Assembly: GCA_019321725.1 (NCBI GenBank)
Contig: CM033110.1
Span: 10,037,278-10,101,277, forward strand
From: Paulownia fortunei
Lineage: Eukaryota; Streptophyta; Magnoliopsida; Lamiales; Paulowniaceae
Reading direction: 5' to 3'
DNA: 64,000 nucleotides
Shown: in pieces, positions 38,678 through 50,012 of the stretch
How positions within the stretch are numbered: the first letter of the stretch is position 1
Layout: every line of letters starts with the position of its first letter
The notes under the pieces: model-generated
The model's database searches: none
The model's input: the letters and a program-made list of their open reading frames with translations, nothing else
What the model was told of the DNA's origin: nothing
Position numbers and translations under genes: made by a program

Positions 38678-39604
38678 TGTAATTACCGAGCCTCATACTA
38701 CTCACTTGCTAATGTGATTCATGAATACATGCTAATTTACATTACATTTACATGGCACTAATATAGCATTCTTAATCGTTAGACCTCTAATGCTATCACA
38801 TCATATTAGTGATGAGATCTATAACCTAATTAAAAAATTCAATATTTAGATAAGAGAAAGAATAGATTAGTCAATCTATTGGATATTCATATGTTATTTG
38901 CTATAATTGTAAAAGTAATTAAAGGTGTTACCAGTAAGCTAATATGTTTCGATTCAACTAGATCAAGGTTAATTTTATAAAGTACCGTTCATAAATTAAT
39001 AATACTTGGGATATTAAAAATATAATTAATTTAATTTAAGTGTCATATTTCAAGATCATATGTGCATATGATTTTAGAAAATGAAAACTAGATAATCTAT
39101 TTAAGAATCAGATGTCAATCAATTTAAAAATCGAATGAACGGTTAAAAATTAAGGTAGTTTTATTTATCCGATCATACAAAATTAAAATAGGTTGTAAAT
39201 AAAGAAATAATACTGAGAAACACTAGATTAAGAATTGTATAAGTTGTGTATAATATATATTTAAACCACTTGTTTGACACCTCATGATTTCTTATTTAAG
39301 CTTAAGATAGCATCTCAAGCTAACACCTCAAAACTTTCACCCTTAGTACATGAACCAGACCCTCATTTAAGCCATTTTTAGCTTCCAACAACACCTTAAG
39401 GTCCCAAGTTCTGGCAAATGATCCAAGTTGAATCAAAAAGCAAGAATAAGCAAGGAGAAGTGAATAACCATCAAGTTTAACCTTAAAAATCAGATAGGTA
39501 ACACTACCTACGATTTTGCCTTTAGTTTTAAGACTATTTTGAATTGGGTTTATTGTTTATTAAGCTTTAATATCCTTATAAAAGTTTTTGTAAGTTTAGT
39601 TAGA
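38678..39604 (+). repeat. Chromovirus 3' LTR, left half (split by Athila copy 2)
   Basis: Starts TGTAATTACCGAGCCTCATA. It is collinear with 16659 and 31221 until TTAGTTAGA at 39604, where the Athila LTR begins. The LTR text resumes at 51570-51575 (TTAGACTTTGGTGTACAAAAG), as in the uninterrupted copies (17602 and 32092: TTAGACTTTGGTGCA-like). Confidence 0.85.
39600..39604. other. Target-site duplication TTAGA, left
   Basis: TTAGA lies directly before the TG of the LTR at 39605 and is repeated at 51570-51574 after the CA terminus. The uninterrupted chromovirus LTR copies have one TTAGA at this site. Confidence 0.9.
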
Positions 39605-41167
39605 TGCTACAACTTTAAGGTTGCAAACCCAAGTGCAGGTTGTAGTAAGTAATAAATTTCTCGTGAGTCCGAGGTCGATCCACAGGGAAGTTGTTTGAAG
39701 AATTCAAGTTTATATATTTAATAAAAGATGGAGAAAAAACCAAAGTAATAAAAGTACTGAGGATTAGGGATCCACTCTTGAGTTTTGGATAGATAAATGG
39801 TTATTTATTCTTTTTACCTCTATTAATTGCCACAATTGGAATCCATACATAATGAAGGTTCCAATGGAAAGATATTATCAAGTAACTCATGCAATAAGGT
39901 AATCATGATATTGTCTTACTATTGCAAATTATCTCTTAACGCCAACACTTATTTATGGGATCAAGCATTTATATACCCTTCGTCAACAACAAATCAAGGT
40001 TTCACATTAGCAGTCGGTGGGGTAAAACCGTACAATAAGCTAAATGAACCCAAGTATTTGTTGTGCCATTGGAGATACATAAATCAAGAATCACCACAAA
40101 AATAAGTAGGGTTTAGATCAAAAATAATAATAATAATACAACATACTTAAACAATTTCTACCCTTATAACCATTTCTCTTCCTCCATCAAGAGATTCACC
40201 CTTTTTCCTCAGCAAAATAAAATTTAGAAAGACATAATAAAAGTAACAAAGACTAAAAAATATAAGAGAAACTAGAGAATGCATTTCTATTACTACTAGA
40301 AAACTTACAATACTAGAAAACATACAAACTAGATAACTTAGCCTAAAGAAACCCTCTACCCCCCCTCTTACAAGCTGAATACATGGCCTATTTATAGTAC
40401 TTGGAGTAAGCTAGAGGCCAAACAAATAATGGAGGGGTTAATCAAGTGGTATGCTAGTTGCCAAGAGTTGGTAAGTTGTTACACAAATTTCTCAACCACT
40501 GAATTGAATTACATTTTTCGGTCAGATACAGCCAGAGTTTGAAGATACGTAAAGAATAAAATTGTAGATCTTTCAACGCTGATATATTTTCATATATATT
40601 TTGTCAAATTGGCGATCGGATGAAGGAGATATGGTCAAATTACCGAGTCATGTCCAAGAGCCGCCCTGTAACATCAGCAGCAACTTGCAGCCTATGGTTT
40701 TACCATTTCGACACATTTTCACACCATCTTGTCTTCAGCAAACTTGTTTATTTACCTCTTGGGTATAACATATCCGAATTTCAGACCAAAATAAATTTGG
40801 GCTCAAGATATATAACCGAATTGGTAAAATAAGTCAATACTGGGCTGAACTCTGATCTGAATTTTGGTGATCCATTTTGTGTAATTACTTGGACGAATTT
40901 TCTGCTATCATCAAGACTGAATTGGGCTGAGCTTCCAACATAAAAGTTGTACCTCTATCTCTTGGCTTTCAAATGAAACAAGCTTCAGGTCCATAGAGCT
41001 TTTGATCATGAAGTTATGCTCAAATTACAAAAACTGCACAAGTCTGAAAACATGCTTCCATTTATTCCCTAACACAAAACATTAATAAAACAAGAATATT
41101 AACAAGAATAAAGCAAGAAAAGTATAAAGGATTTGATATAAAAATATGTCAAAATATGCACTTATCA
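39605..41167 (-). repeat. 3' LTR of Athila copy 2
   Basis: 1563 bp from TGCTACAACTTTAAGG to ATGCACTTATCA. Almost identical to 50013-51569; most differences are single-base length changes in homopolymers plus a variable patch at 39716-39745. The open frames inside it (39827-40105, 40620-40832) recur in the other LTRs only because the DNA does. Confidence 0.93.
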
Positions 41168-42918
41168 AATTCCCCCACACTTAACCCTTGCTTGTCCTCG
41201 AGCAAGCTTAAAACAAACATAAACTAATCCACTTTCGTAGGAAATCACGATTGCATTTAGCATATGCAACAAGCCTTTAAACCCCTAGGTGGCCCATAGA
41301 GGACGAGTTATAGTCTCGTGAAGGTTTCCAGCAGTGATACCTACAAACACCTATAATAACTATCTTCCAACTTTTATTCTCATGAAGCAACAAAGTAATA
41401 TGGAAATAAAATCAAACAAGTGTTGAGTTTAACTCTTAGTCATTCAAAAATCAATACATTTCCACAATAATCATACTCAAGTGTGTGTGTGGACAGTTAA
41501 TGTCAATAGTGATGAAACTATGCATGTTTCAAATAAGTGAATTCTCATAAAACCTTACAAAACCATCACCCAATCTCTAACAGAAAAGTTAAACATCATA
41601 GGCTCTTCCTTTGGTGCAAATCTCCACTACACTGAAGGCACCACACGAAATCAAAAGGTCTTTAACAAAGGTTGTAATGGGGCCAAAGGGTGGTGATGTA
41701 GCTAAGAAATAAAAGGATAGGATGCAACAAAGGTTCTAAAAACTTCATGGAATCAGAGACATAAAATTTATCGATGAAGAATTCTCCAACTCCACAAATT
41801 TCACACTGGAGTCTATTGTTATTGAATTGGACCCCTCTTATTCATCTTGCAACATCTCATTTTTAGTTGCAACTTGTAGCACTTTGCAACTTTTTTTTAT
41901 ATTGTTTTTTTCTTTTTTCTTTTTTCTTTTTTTTTTTTTTTTTTTTAAGAGAAACTCCCCCACACTTATCTTCTATCCCAACCTAAATTTCTTTTGTAAG
42001 TCCAAGCTTTCAATTGAATGTCTCTTAAACTCCAATCATTTTTAGAACAAGGGTTGGATAATAGTGTATTTAGGCTAGGTAAAAAGATATGGTTACAAAA
42101 AAAAATATATTTATTTATTGTAAGGCTCAAAGTGGTTTACTAGGGGATGTTTTCTTTAAATATCATATAGGGAACAAGCTGATTTGGCAATGGTGCTAGA
42201 AAGCCTAATGCCTTAATCATTTTTCTAGTGGTGCACTATCAGTCGTTCGCCTCGACAGACCAAAAGTAAAAGTTCTAATACTCAACCCCTACATGTTGAA
42301 GATTCAAGTGATGATTAGAGTAAGGGCATAAGAACTATATATTTTGACATGATTGTCTTCACACTAAATAACATAACTATTTGTGCAAAATAAAATTTGA
42401 GTATAATTATCGCAAAAATATATTAACCAAATAACAACATCAAAGTCCAAAACAACACCCATCATCAATTAAACCATATTATTCATGCTTAATTTTAATC
42501 ATTGAAGTTGGAAGAACCTATACGACTCAAAAAAAATATTGGTAATTCACAAACACTTGTTAAAAACTTTACAAACCTGCCATATTATGCAAAAAATAGG
42601 GATGCGTCTCAAGAGTGTTACAATTACCCTTTACTCAGCCACCTTTTTTTCATGCTTTCAACGGACCCAGCAAAAAACACGCTTGATTTATATTTATTTA
42701 TTATTTATTTATTTTTATATACTAAAAAAAAAACACACATTGAATATACAAGTCATGATATCAATTATCCCTCCCCCAACCTAATCGAGACATTGTCCCC
42801 AATGTCAAAAATAGATAGGAAAGTAAAGTTTGAAAGATATCACCTGAAATGCGGCTAATAAAGCTGAAACAACAAAAAAAACACACATACTATTAGATAA
42901 AATCATTAACAATAAGTA
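41168..42918 (-). other. 3' untranslated region of Athila copy 2, with polypurine tract
   Basis: AAGTGTGGGGGAATT (minus strand, 41168-41182) abuts the LTR as the plus-strand primer. The remaining 1.7 kb down to the LOG-like stop codon has no supported gene. A T-rich tract lies at 41890-41946. Overlapping plus-strand frames at 42502-42858 and 42539-42784 are not conserved. Confidence 0.7.
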
Positions 42919-43571
42919 TCACAGACTGAGAGTCAAATTCAATTTGCGTTTTCGACCATTGTTCCTATTGGACCAATCCACATTGGCCAAGACTGGATCA
43001 GGTTTTGGCACATATGCTAGAAGTTGATCAATCAGCTGGTCAGGTGTTGGAGCAGAAATGATGATTCTTCTCGCAGAAGTTGAAATAAACCTTTTTTCGC
43101 AGCATGATCTACAAAAGATAGCAAACCATCATAAAAACCATTAACATTAAGAATACCTATAGGTTTTTGGTGAATGTTGAGTTGTGCCCAAGAGACAATT
43201 TGGAATAATTCTTCCAGTGTACCAAAACCGCCAGGTAGAATGATGAATGCATCCGCATTGTTTAACATATTAGGCATTCTGTCCTGAATGTGTGACACTT
43301 TCAGCTCATCTCCAATGGTCATACCTGTGATATTCTGTACTGTTAAACATTTTGGGATAACTCCCAAAACTTTGACACCTCCTACATAAGCAGAAATGGC
43401 AACACTCCCCATTAACCCCAAACTGCCTCCCCCATACACTAAATGAATTTTTCTTTCTGCTAAAGTTCTACCAAGATTATTGGCTGCCCCTATAAACTCA
43501 CCATTTTTTCCTAGATTGGATCCACAAAAAACACAAATGGAATTAAATTTGCGAGTTGAAGAAACTTCCAT
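42919..43571 (-). pseudogene. LOG-like cytokinin riboside 5'-monophosphate phosphoribohydrolase carried by Athila copy 2
   Basis: Homologue of plant LONELY GUY enzymes, cytosolic/nuclear proteins that convert cytokinin nucleotides to free bases. The frame from ATG at 43571 shows ICVFCGS (11-17), LVYGGGSLGLMG (44-55), ILPGGFGTLEE (111-121) and ISWAQLNIH-like text near 126-134; total length with the family end at 42919 is about 217 codons, normal for plant LOG. One base is missing at about 43097, which shifts the last third; copy 1 keeps the frame there. No introns, whereas plant LOG genes are normally split, so capture was from cDNA. The usual Arg-Lys pair ahead of PGG is Arg-Met (98-99). A 22-A run precedes the ATG. 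ORF-X ends 146 bases upstream. Confidence 0.88.
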
Positions 43572-43717
43572 TTTTTTTTTTTTTTTTTTTTTTGAAAATA
43601 AGTTGTGCAAAAATAGAGTGAGTACGGTGATATTTATTGAGGTGTGAACAGGGAATACATTTATTGCATGTCTTTTTCTTTTGTCAAAAAGGTTGAAAAT
43701 AAGGACACATACGAAAT

Positions 43718-44370
43718 TTAAAAATTACCTACTACCACGTGTATGTACATGTAGTTGTGATTGTGGCTCACATCTTCCTCTGGTTTTACGTCCAGTAACG
43801 GCTTAAACGCCCTCTATGGGTCGAGGATATGCTTCCCATCCAGTTTTCTTATAAACTGGCAAACAGGGTCTTTTAATGTCAGATTCCCAAGACTATAAAG
43901 CTCATATTCATTTCGAAAACGATCCCATAAATCAAGAATTGCACGTTGTACCAATCCACATGAATGCGTCTCAAGAGTCAATATAATGTGATCTAAAGAC
44001 TCCTTACTCAGTCCATCCATAATGAATTTAAGTTTATCTTCTCGATTTTTAGAGACCATTCCTAAAGAACGACACTTTGTGTTGCAAGTCCATCTAGCAC
44101 AAATATGACAAACTTTCATTTTTTTCGCCCTTCGTTTTTTGAATATGTGCTTTTACCAAAACCAGACATGTATCTAGTAAGCAAATCTGGAAACTCATGT
44201 GAAAACTCACCTGCCCTTACCTTTGCTTCAATTAACCATCGTATGTCCTCCGGAATGCCCTTGTGCATAAGCATCCTCAATCTTTCAATCCTGATTTTAT
44301 AAATTTTCAAAATTGCATTTTTAGGAAGAAAAGGAAATCGCTTCTTGAGAGTTAGAAATATGTCACCCAT
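43718..44370 (-). pseudogene. ORF-X: unrecognised Cys-cluster protein carried by Athila copy 2
   Basis: Two open frames, 44421-44116 and 44119-43814, are pieces of one gene: copy 3 reads straight through the junction, where copy 2 lacks one base before or within the A-run at 44117-44123. Taking ATG at 44370 (MGDIFLTLKKRF) and the stop at 43718-43720 gives about 217 codons. A TAG at 43814 (Gln in copy 1) adds a second break. Visible: a basic helical N-terminus, FGKSTYSK followed by Lys/Arg residues (71-84), then C88-x2-C91-x4-C96-x3-C100 and DKLKFIMDGL. No signal peptide or membrane segment. I do not recognise the family with certainty; the basic stretch plus Cys cluster recalls plant-virus cysteine-rich nucleic-acid-binding proteins. 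Confidence 0.65.
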
Positions 44371-44571
44371 TTTGAAAATAACAAGAAAAGAGAATGAGAA
44401 AAAAAAAGAAAATTTGTACAAAGATTTCAGTTGTTTGGGAAACTGACAAGTCCGACTTTTATAGCCACGGAGTACCGTTATCCGCCATTTAACCGGGAAA
44501 GAAAAAATAAAAAAATAAAAGAAGAAGAAGAGAAGAAAAAAATAATGTCAGATAAAAAAATATATACAACA

Positions 44572-45756
44572 CTAATCATAACAAGGGTTAGAAAGAAAAA
44601 GAATTTCCTCTTGTGAAAATTGATTTTCTAGAAATGGTTTAACTCTTTGTCCATTTACTTTGAATATGTTACCATTTCTAGGATTCTCAATGTCAATCGC
44701 CCCATAAGGATATACTTTTTTTACAACAAAAGGACCACTCCACCTTGATCTCAATTTTCCAGGAAACAAATGCAATCGAGAATTATAAAGCAAAACCTTT
44801 TGACCAACCTCAAATATTTTTCTTGAAATTTTATTATCATGAAAATCTTTGATTCTTGCTTTATAAATTTTAGAATTCTCATATGCATCATTTCTCAGTT
44901 CTTCAAGTTCATTGATTTGCAATTTGCGCAATTTTGAAGCTTCATCAAGGTTGAAGTTAAACATTTTGATTGCCCAATAAGCTTTATGTTCAAGTTCAAC
45001 AGGTAAATGACAAGGTTTTCCATAAACTATCCTATAAGGAGACATGCCTAATGATGTTTTGAAAGCAGTTCTATATGCCCAAAGTGTATCGGTAAGTCTA
45101 AGAGACCAATCTTTACGGTTTGGGTTAACTGTTTTCTCCAAAATTTGTTTTATCTCCCTATTTGCAAGTTCAACTTGTCCATTTGTCTGAGGGTGATAAG
45201 GGGTTGCAACTTTATGTATGATTCCATATTTCTTCATTAAAGTTCCGAAAACTTTGTTACAAAAATATTTTCCCCCATCACTGATAATAGATCTAGGAAT
45301 TCCAAATCGACTTAAAATATTTTCTTTCAAAAATTTTATCACTATTTTGTGATCATTGTTTCGACAAGGAATTGCCTCGATCCATTTTGAAACATAATCT
45401 ATGGCAACCAATATGTAAAGAAAACCAAATGATAATGGAAATGGCCCCATAAAATCAATACCCCAACAGTCAAAGATTTCAATCACTAGGATAGGGTGTA
45501 GGGGCATCATATTTCTCTTTGAAAGGGACCCTAACTTTTGACAATTTTCACAACTTTTGCAGAAAGTGTAAGTATCTTTGAAAAGAGTTGGCCAATAAAA
45601 TCCACATTGCAAGATTTTTGCAGTAGTTTTCTTTACAGAAAAATGACCACCACATGCTTCTGAATGACAAAATTTGACAATATTACCTATCTCATTGTCA
45701 GGCACACATCTTCGAAAGATTTGATCCGGACAATATTTGAATAGGTATGGATCATC
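44572..45756 (-). pseudogene. Athila-type integrase, copy 2 (nearly open)
   Basis: The longest uninterrupted integrase: 377 residues from an internal Met at 45705. It shows the zinc finger H14/H21 and C52-x2-C55, then D84 (WGIDFMG), D143 (SDGG) and E179 (NGQVE), a D-D-35-E core, then [17 protein letters not shown] and the C-terminal [20 protein letters not shown] module, ending NPCYD. Upstream, the pol frame is broken by a stop at 45757 (VKKF then stop), so the N-terminal [15 protein letters not shown] text is detached. In the element it is the last part of the polyprotein, followed by 201 bases and then ORF-X. Confidence 0.9.
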
Positions 45757-46652
45757 CTAAAATTTTTTAACCTCAGTCAAAAACTTCTTTTTATCTTGAG
45801 AGTTCCAATGTGATGGCATCTTTCCTGTTACAAGAAAATTAACAATGTCAGCAAACCAAGGTAAAATAGAAACGTTAAATAATTGTTCATCAGGGAAAGT
45901 GTCATTAATAGGTGTGGTTTGAAATGAGTCATCACAAACAAGTCTCGACAAATGATCAGCCACTACATTCTCTACTCCCTTTTTATCTCGAATAGTAACA
46001 TTAAATTCCTGGAGTAAGAGAATCCACCTAATCAGTCTTGGTTTAGCATCTTTTTTTGACAAAAGATATTTCAAAGCTGCATGATCACTGAAAACAACAA
46101 TTGGTGAGCCAACAAGATAAGATCGAAATTTATCCAATGCAAAAACTACAGCAAGTAATTCTTTTTCAGTTGTTGTACAATTTTTAAAGTTTTACTTGCA
46201 TAGTAAATAACATATGGTTTTTTATCTTTTCTTTGTCCCAAGACAGCTCCAACAGCATAATCACTAGCATCACACATTATTTCAAAAGGTAAAGTCCAAT
46301 CTGGAGGCTGCATGATTGGAGCAGACGTAAGCATGCTTTTAAGCTTAACAAAAGCATTTTCACAGTTTTCAGTCCATTCAAAAATAGTGTCTTTTGTTAG
46401 AAGATTACACAAAGGTTTAGATATTATACTAAAATCTTTGATAAATCTTCTATAAAAACCAGCATGTCCTAAAAATGATCTAATCTCCTTCACAGTCTTT
46501 GGTGTTGGCAAATTGGCAATTAACTCAATTTTAGATTTATCAACCTCAATACCTTCTGATGATATAATGTGTCCAAGAACAATACCAGTTGTTACCATGA
46601 AGTGACATTTCTCCCAATTGAGCACAAGATTCTTTTCTTCACACCTGATCAA
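45757..46652 (-). pseudogene. Athila-type RT connection and RNase H, copy 2
   Basis: 46146-46652: ending RT thumb and RNase H start (VLNWEKCHFMVTTGIVLGHI, FLGHAGFYRRF, CDASDYAVGAVLGQRKDKK, YYASKTL). The frame then breaks at about 46180, where about 12 bases present in copies 1 and 3 are missing. 45757-46137: RNase H end ([22 protein letters not shown]). RNase H removes the RNA template during cDNA synthesis. Confidence 0.88.
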
Positions 46653-48442
46653 AACCTTTTCTAAATTAGATAAGCAATCATCAAATGAATTACCAAAATA
46701 GAAAAATCATCCATGAAGACTTCAAGAAAACATTCAACCATGTCACTAAAAATACTAAGCATGCATCGTTGGAATGTAGCTGGTGCATTACATAATCCAA
46801 AAGGCATCCTTCGATATGCAAAAGTACCAAAAGGACATGTAAAAGTTGTTTTCTCTTGATCTTCAAGTGCAATTGCAATTTGGTTATATCCAGAATATCC
46901 ATCTAAAAAGCAATAAAATTCGTGTCCTGCAACTCTTTCTAAAATTTGATCCATGAAAGGTAATGGAAAATGATCTTTTCTAGTGACTGAGTTGAGTTTT
47001 CTATAGTCAATGCACATTCGCCAACCAGTAACAGTCCTAGTTGGAATTAATTCATCATTCTCATTCTTGACTACAGTAACTCCAGATTTCTTAGGTACAA
47101 CTTGAGTCGGACTTACCCATTTGCTATCAGAAATAGAATAAATGATTCCATTATCTAAGAGTTTAATGACTTCATTTCTTACTACTTCTTTCATATTAGG
47201 ATTTAGCCTTCGTTGCATTTCTCTAGATGGTTTAGCATTTTCCTCTAGATAGATGTTATGTGTGCAAATGAAAGGATTAATACCTTTAATATCAGCAATG
47301 GTCCATCCTAAAGCATTCTTATGCATTTTCAGAGTTTCGATCAACTTACCTTCTTGATATGCATCGAGTTTGGAAGAAATTATTACTGGAAAAGTTTCAT
47401 TCTCACCCAAGAAAGAGTATTTCAAATTAACTGGCAAAGGTTTCAATTCAACCACGGGAGCTTTAATACTTGATGGAATAGATTTTACTGTTGATGATGA
47501 AAGTTCTTCGAACCTTGGCTTCCAAAAATATTTTTCTTGTACCTGCAAAAATTCAGAGATAGTATTAGTGTGTTCCTTTTTATAAATACTTTCACTTTCA
47601 AAACAAGTCTCCAAAGAATCTGAAGAGTTAGTAGTAGTAAAGTATTCATGAACAAGTTCCTCAATTGAATCCACTTCATGTACTTCGACATCTTCTGCAG
47701 GTTGCATACAAACATTAAACACATTTAGTTCCAAAGTCATATTTCCAAATGATAACTTCAAAATACCATTTCTACAATTGATCAAAGCATTTGAAGTTGC
47801 AAGAAAAGGACGACCCAAAATGATAGGAATTTGTGTATGTGTTTGTGCAACAGGCTCTGTGTCCAAAACAATGAAATCAACTGGAAAGTAAAACTTATCA
47901 ATTTGTACCAACACATCTTCTACTATTCCCTTTGGAACTTTAATCGAACGGTCAGCTAATTGGAGTACAACAGAAGTTGTTTTAAGTTCTCCCAAACCTA
48001 ACTGTTCATAAACTGAGAAAGGTAGAAGATTTACACTAGCACCAAGATCAAGCAAAGCACGCTCTATTCTAGTGTTTCCTATGATACATGAAATGGTTGG
48101 ACAACCTGGATCTTTGTACTTGGGTGGAGTGAATTGTTGAATGATTGAACTAACACTTTCAGTTAAAAATGCCTTCTTTTGTACATGATGTTTTCTTTTG
48201 ATTGTACACAAATCTTTCAAAAATTTGGCATAAGGTGGAACTTGCTTGATTGCATCCAATAATGGAATATTAATCTTGACTTGTTTAAAAATTTCAAAAA
48301 TTTCAGCATTTGAGTTCAATTTCTGAGTTGCTTGCAATCTTTGAGGAAAGGGTGCTGGAGGTAAATATTTTTCTTTTTCTTCATTTTCACGCTTACCTTC
48401 TTCAAACTTACCTTTATCGTCAAGACTATTTCCATTTTTCAT
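46653..48442 (-). pseudogene. Athila-type protease and reverse transcriptase, copy 2
   Basis: A 593-residue open frame. Basic linker (1-100), aspartic protease with ALLDLGASVNLLP (129-141; the DLGAS variant typical of Athila) and IPIILGRPFLA, then RT: NPFICTHNIYLEENAKPSR, TGWRMCIDYRKLNSVTRKDH, FLDGYSGYNQIAIA, MPFGLCNAPATFQ and FMDDFS (576-581). One base is missing in an A/T run just after FMDDFSI (about 46700), so the frame ends early and resumes at 46652. The frame joins gag through another shift near 48500. Confidence 0.9.
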
Positions 48443-49814
48443 TTCTGGAGGTGGATTAGAAACTTTCTCCTTGGGATGAATAGTCTTGTCAACAACTTTT
48501 CCATCCGAAGAGTTGTAACTGAATTAGCCTCCTTGACTGCATTTTCACCTGAAGAAGAAACATGACACTGAGTAGAAGGATTAGGTTGAGGTTGAGCAGG
48601 AAATTTACCTTTTTCATGAGTACGCAAAGAAGTTGTCAGTGTTGAAAGTGTGCTTCTGATCTCATTGATAGCTTGTGAAGTCTGATTATTGATGTTTGTT
48701 TGTTCATGCATAAATGCTTGCAAAGTCTCCTCAATGGATTTTGTATGTGGAGGTGGATAAGAATGAAAGTTTTGTGGTTTTTGTGAATGCGGTGGTTGGG
48801 CACGGTTATCATCTCGCCAACTGAAATTGGGATGATTTCTCCATTGTGGATTGTAAGTTTCAGAATATGGAGAATGGAAAGGCTTTTTTGAATGTGTTCA
48901 TAAAATTTGCTTGTACTGGAAGGTTTGGACATTCATTGGTGGAGTGCCCCAAAAGTTCACAATTGCTACAAACTTCTTCCTCTTGCACAGATTTGATTTC
49001 CTTTACTTTCTTAAGTTCCATGGCTTCAACTTTTCTTGTTAAACTAGCAAGTCTAGCATTTAGATCATCTTCTTGACTAAGGTAATATTTTCCTTTATTA
49101 CTATTAGCAAGATTAGATCTAATAGAACCTTCGGAAGAATTAACACTATGCCATGATTGAGAGTTTTCTGCCAAATGATCTAGGTATTCTAGGGCTTCAT
49201 CAGGTTCCTTATCAAGAAACTCACCATTACACATTGTTTCAACAAATTGTTTTGTTTCAGGAGTTAAACCTTCATAAAAGAAACTAATTAAGCGCCATTT
49301 TTCAAAACCATGATGTGGGCATGAATTCAACAAATCTTTAAATCTTTCCCAACATTGAAAGAAAACTTCATTCGAATTTTGAGAAAAATTTTGAATTTGT
49401 CTTTTCAAAGCATTAGTTTTATGAGTTGGAAAGAATTTTTTTCAAGAATTCAGCTTGCATTTCTTGCCAAGTACCAATTGACCTAGGTTTTAAAGAATTA
49501 AGCCAATTTTTTGCTTTATCTTTTAAAGAGAAAGGAAATAATTTGAGCTTAACAATCTCATTTGTGCAAGTTTGATCATCAAAAGTGGCACATACTTCAT
49601 CAAATTCTTTTAAATGCAAGTAAGGACTTTCAGAGTCTAAACCATGGAAATTAGGAAGTAAAGGGATCATACCTGACTTGAATCGAAAATTATTTGCATT
49701 TAGAGGAAAAATGAAACAAGAAGGAGAAGAATTTCGAGGAGGTTGCAAGTAATAACGCATGGTACGCACCTGTTGATTCTCATTTTCATCCTGGACACTT
49801 TCATTTTCAGCCAT
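48443..49814 (-). pseudogene. Athila-type gag, copy 2
   Basis: Start taken at 49814 (MAENESVQDEN); an in-frame Met at 49844 is also possible. The capsid region reads IPLLPNFHGLDSESPYLHLKEF, LFPFSLKDKAKNWLNSL and CWERFKDLLNSCPHHGFE, then a CX2CX4HX4C knuckle (CSNCELLGHSTNEC). A Gln/Pro-rich C-terminal coil follows (48439-48723). Three single-base shifts break it: in an A7 run near 49436, in an A6 run near 48885, and near 48510. All neighbouring frames continue the expected Athila gag text, so the breaks look recent or technical. Confidence 0.85.
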
Positions 49815-49989
49815 GGTGGAAGTGTGTGGAGATGATTCAAACAAATTTCAAACAAAGTTTCGAATTATTTCTTACTAAACGTCGAGAATTATGACTACGA
49901 TACCATATAACCATATATCCATAAAGAAAATAAACAAACTATATTTACAAAGGAAAAATATTAACAAACCTGAATACTTACCTTGCCTT

Positions 49990-50006
49990 CCCCGGCAACG
50001 GCGCCA
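49990..50006 (-). other. Primer-binding site for tRNA-Asp
   Basis: The plus strand reads CCCCGGCAACGGCGCCA, which is the 3' end of plant tRNA-Asp(GUC) including CCA, as I recall it. The minus strand is therefore complementary to that tRNA, the primer typical of Athila. It is six bases (AAAACT) from the LTR edge at 50013. Confidence 0.88.
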
Positions 50007-50012
50007 AAAACT

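Noticed and set aside
43718..44421. Env-like gene in the Athila env position
   Set aside because: No signal peptide or membrane helix. The hydrophobic MYKFSFFFSFSFLVIFK start in copy 2 (44421-44371) is upstream of the conserved Met and only weakly kept in other copies.
47370..47585. Plus-strand frame opposite the protease-RT linker
   Set aside because: Antisense shadow of the 593-residue pol frame.
49990..50006. tRNA-Asp-like sequence as a possible tRNA gene
   Set aside because: Only the 17-base 3' end is present, in the orientation and spacing of a retroelement primer site; no cloverleaf upstream.
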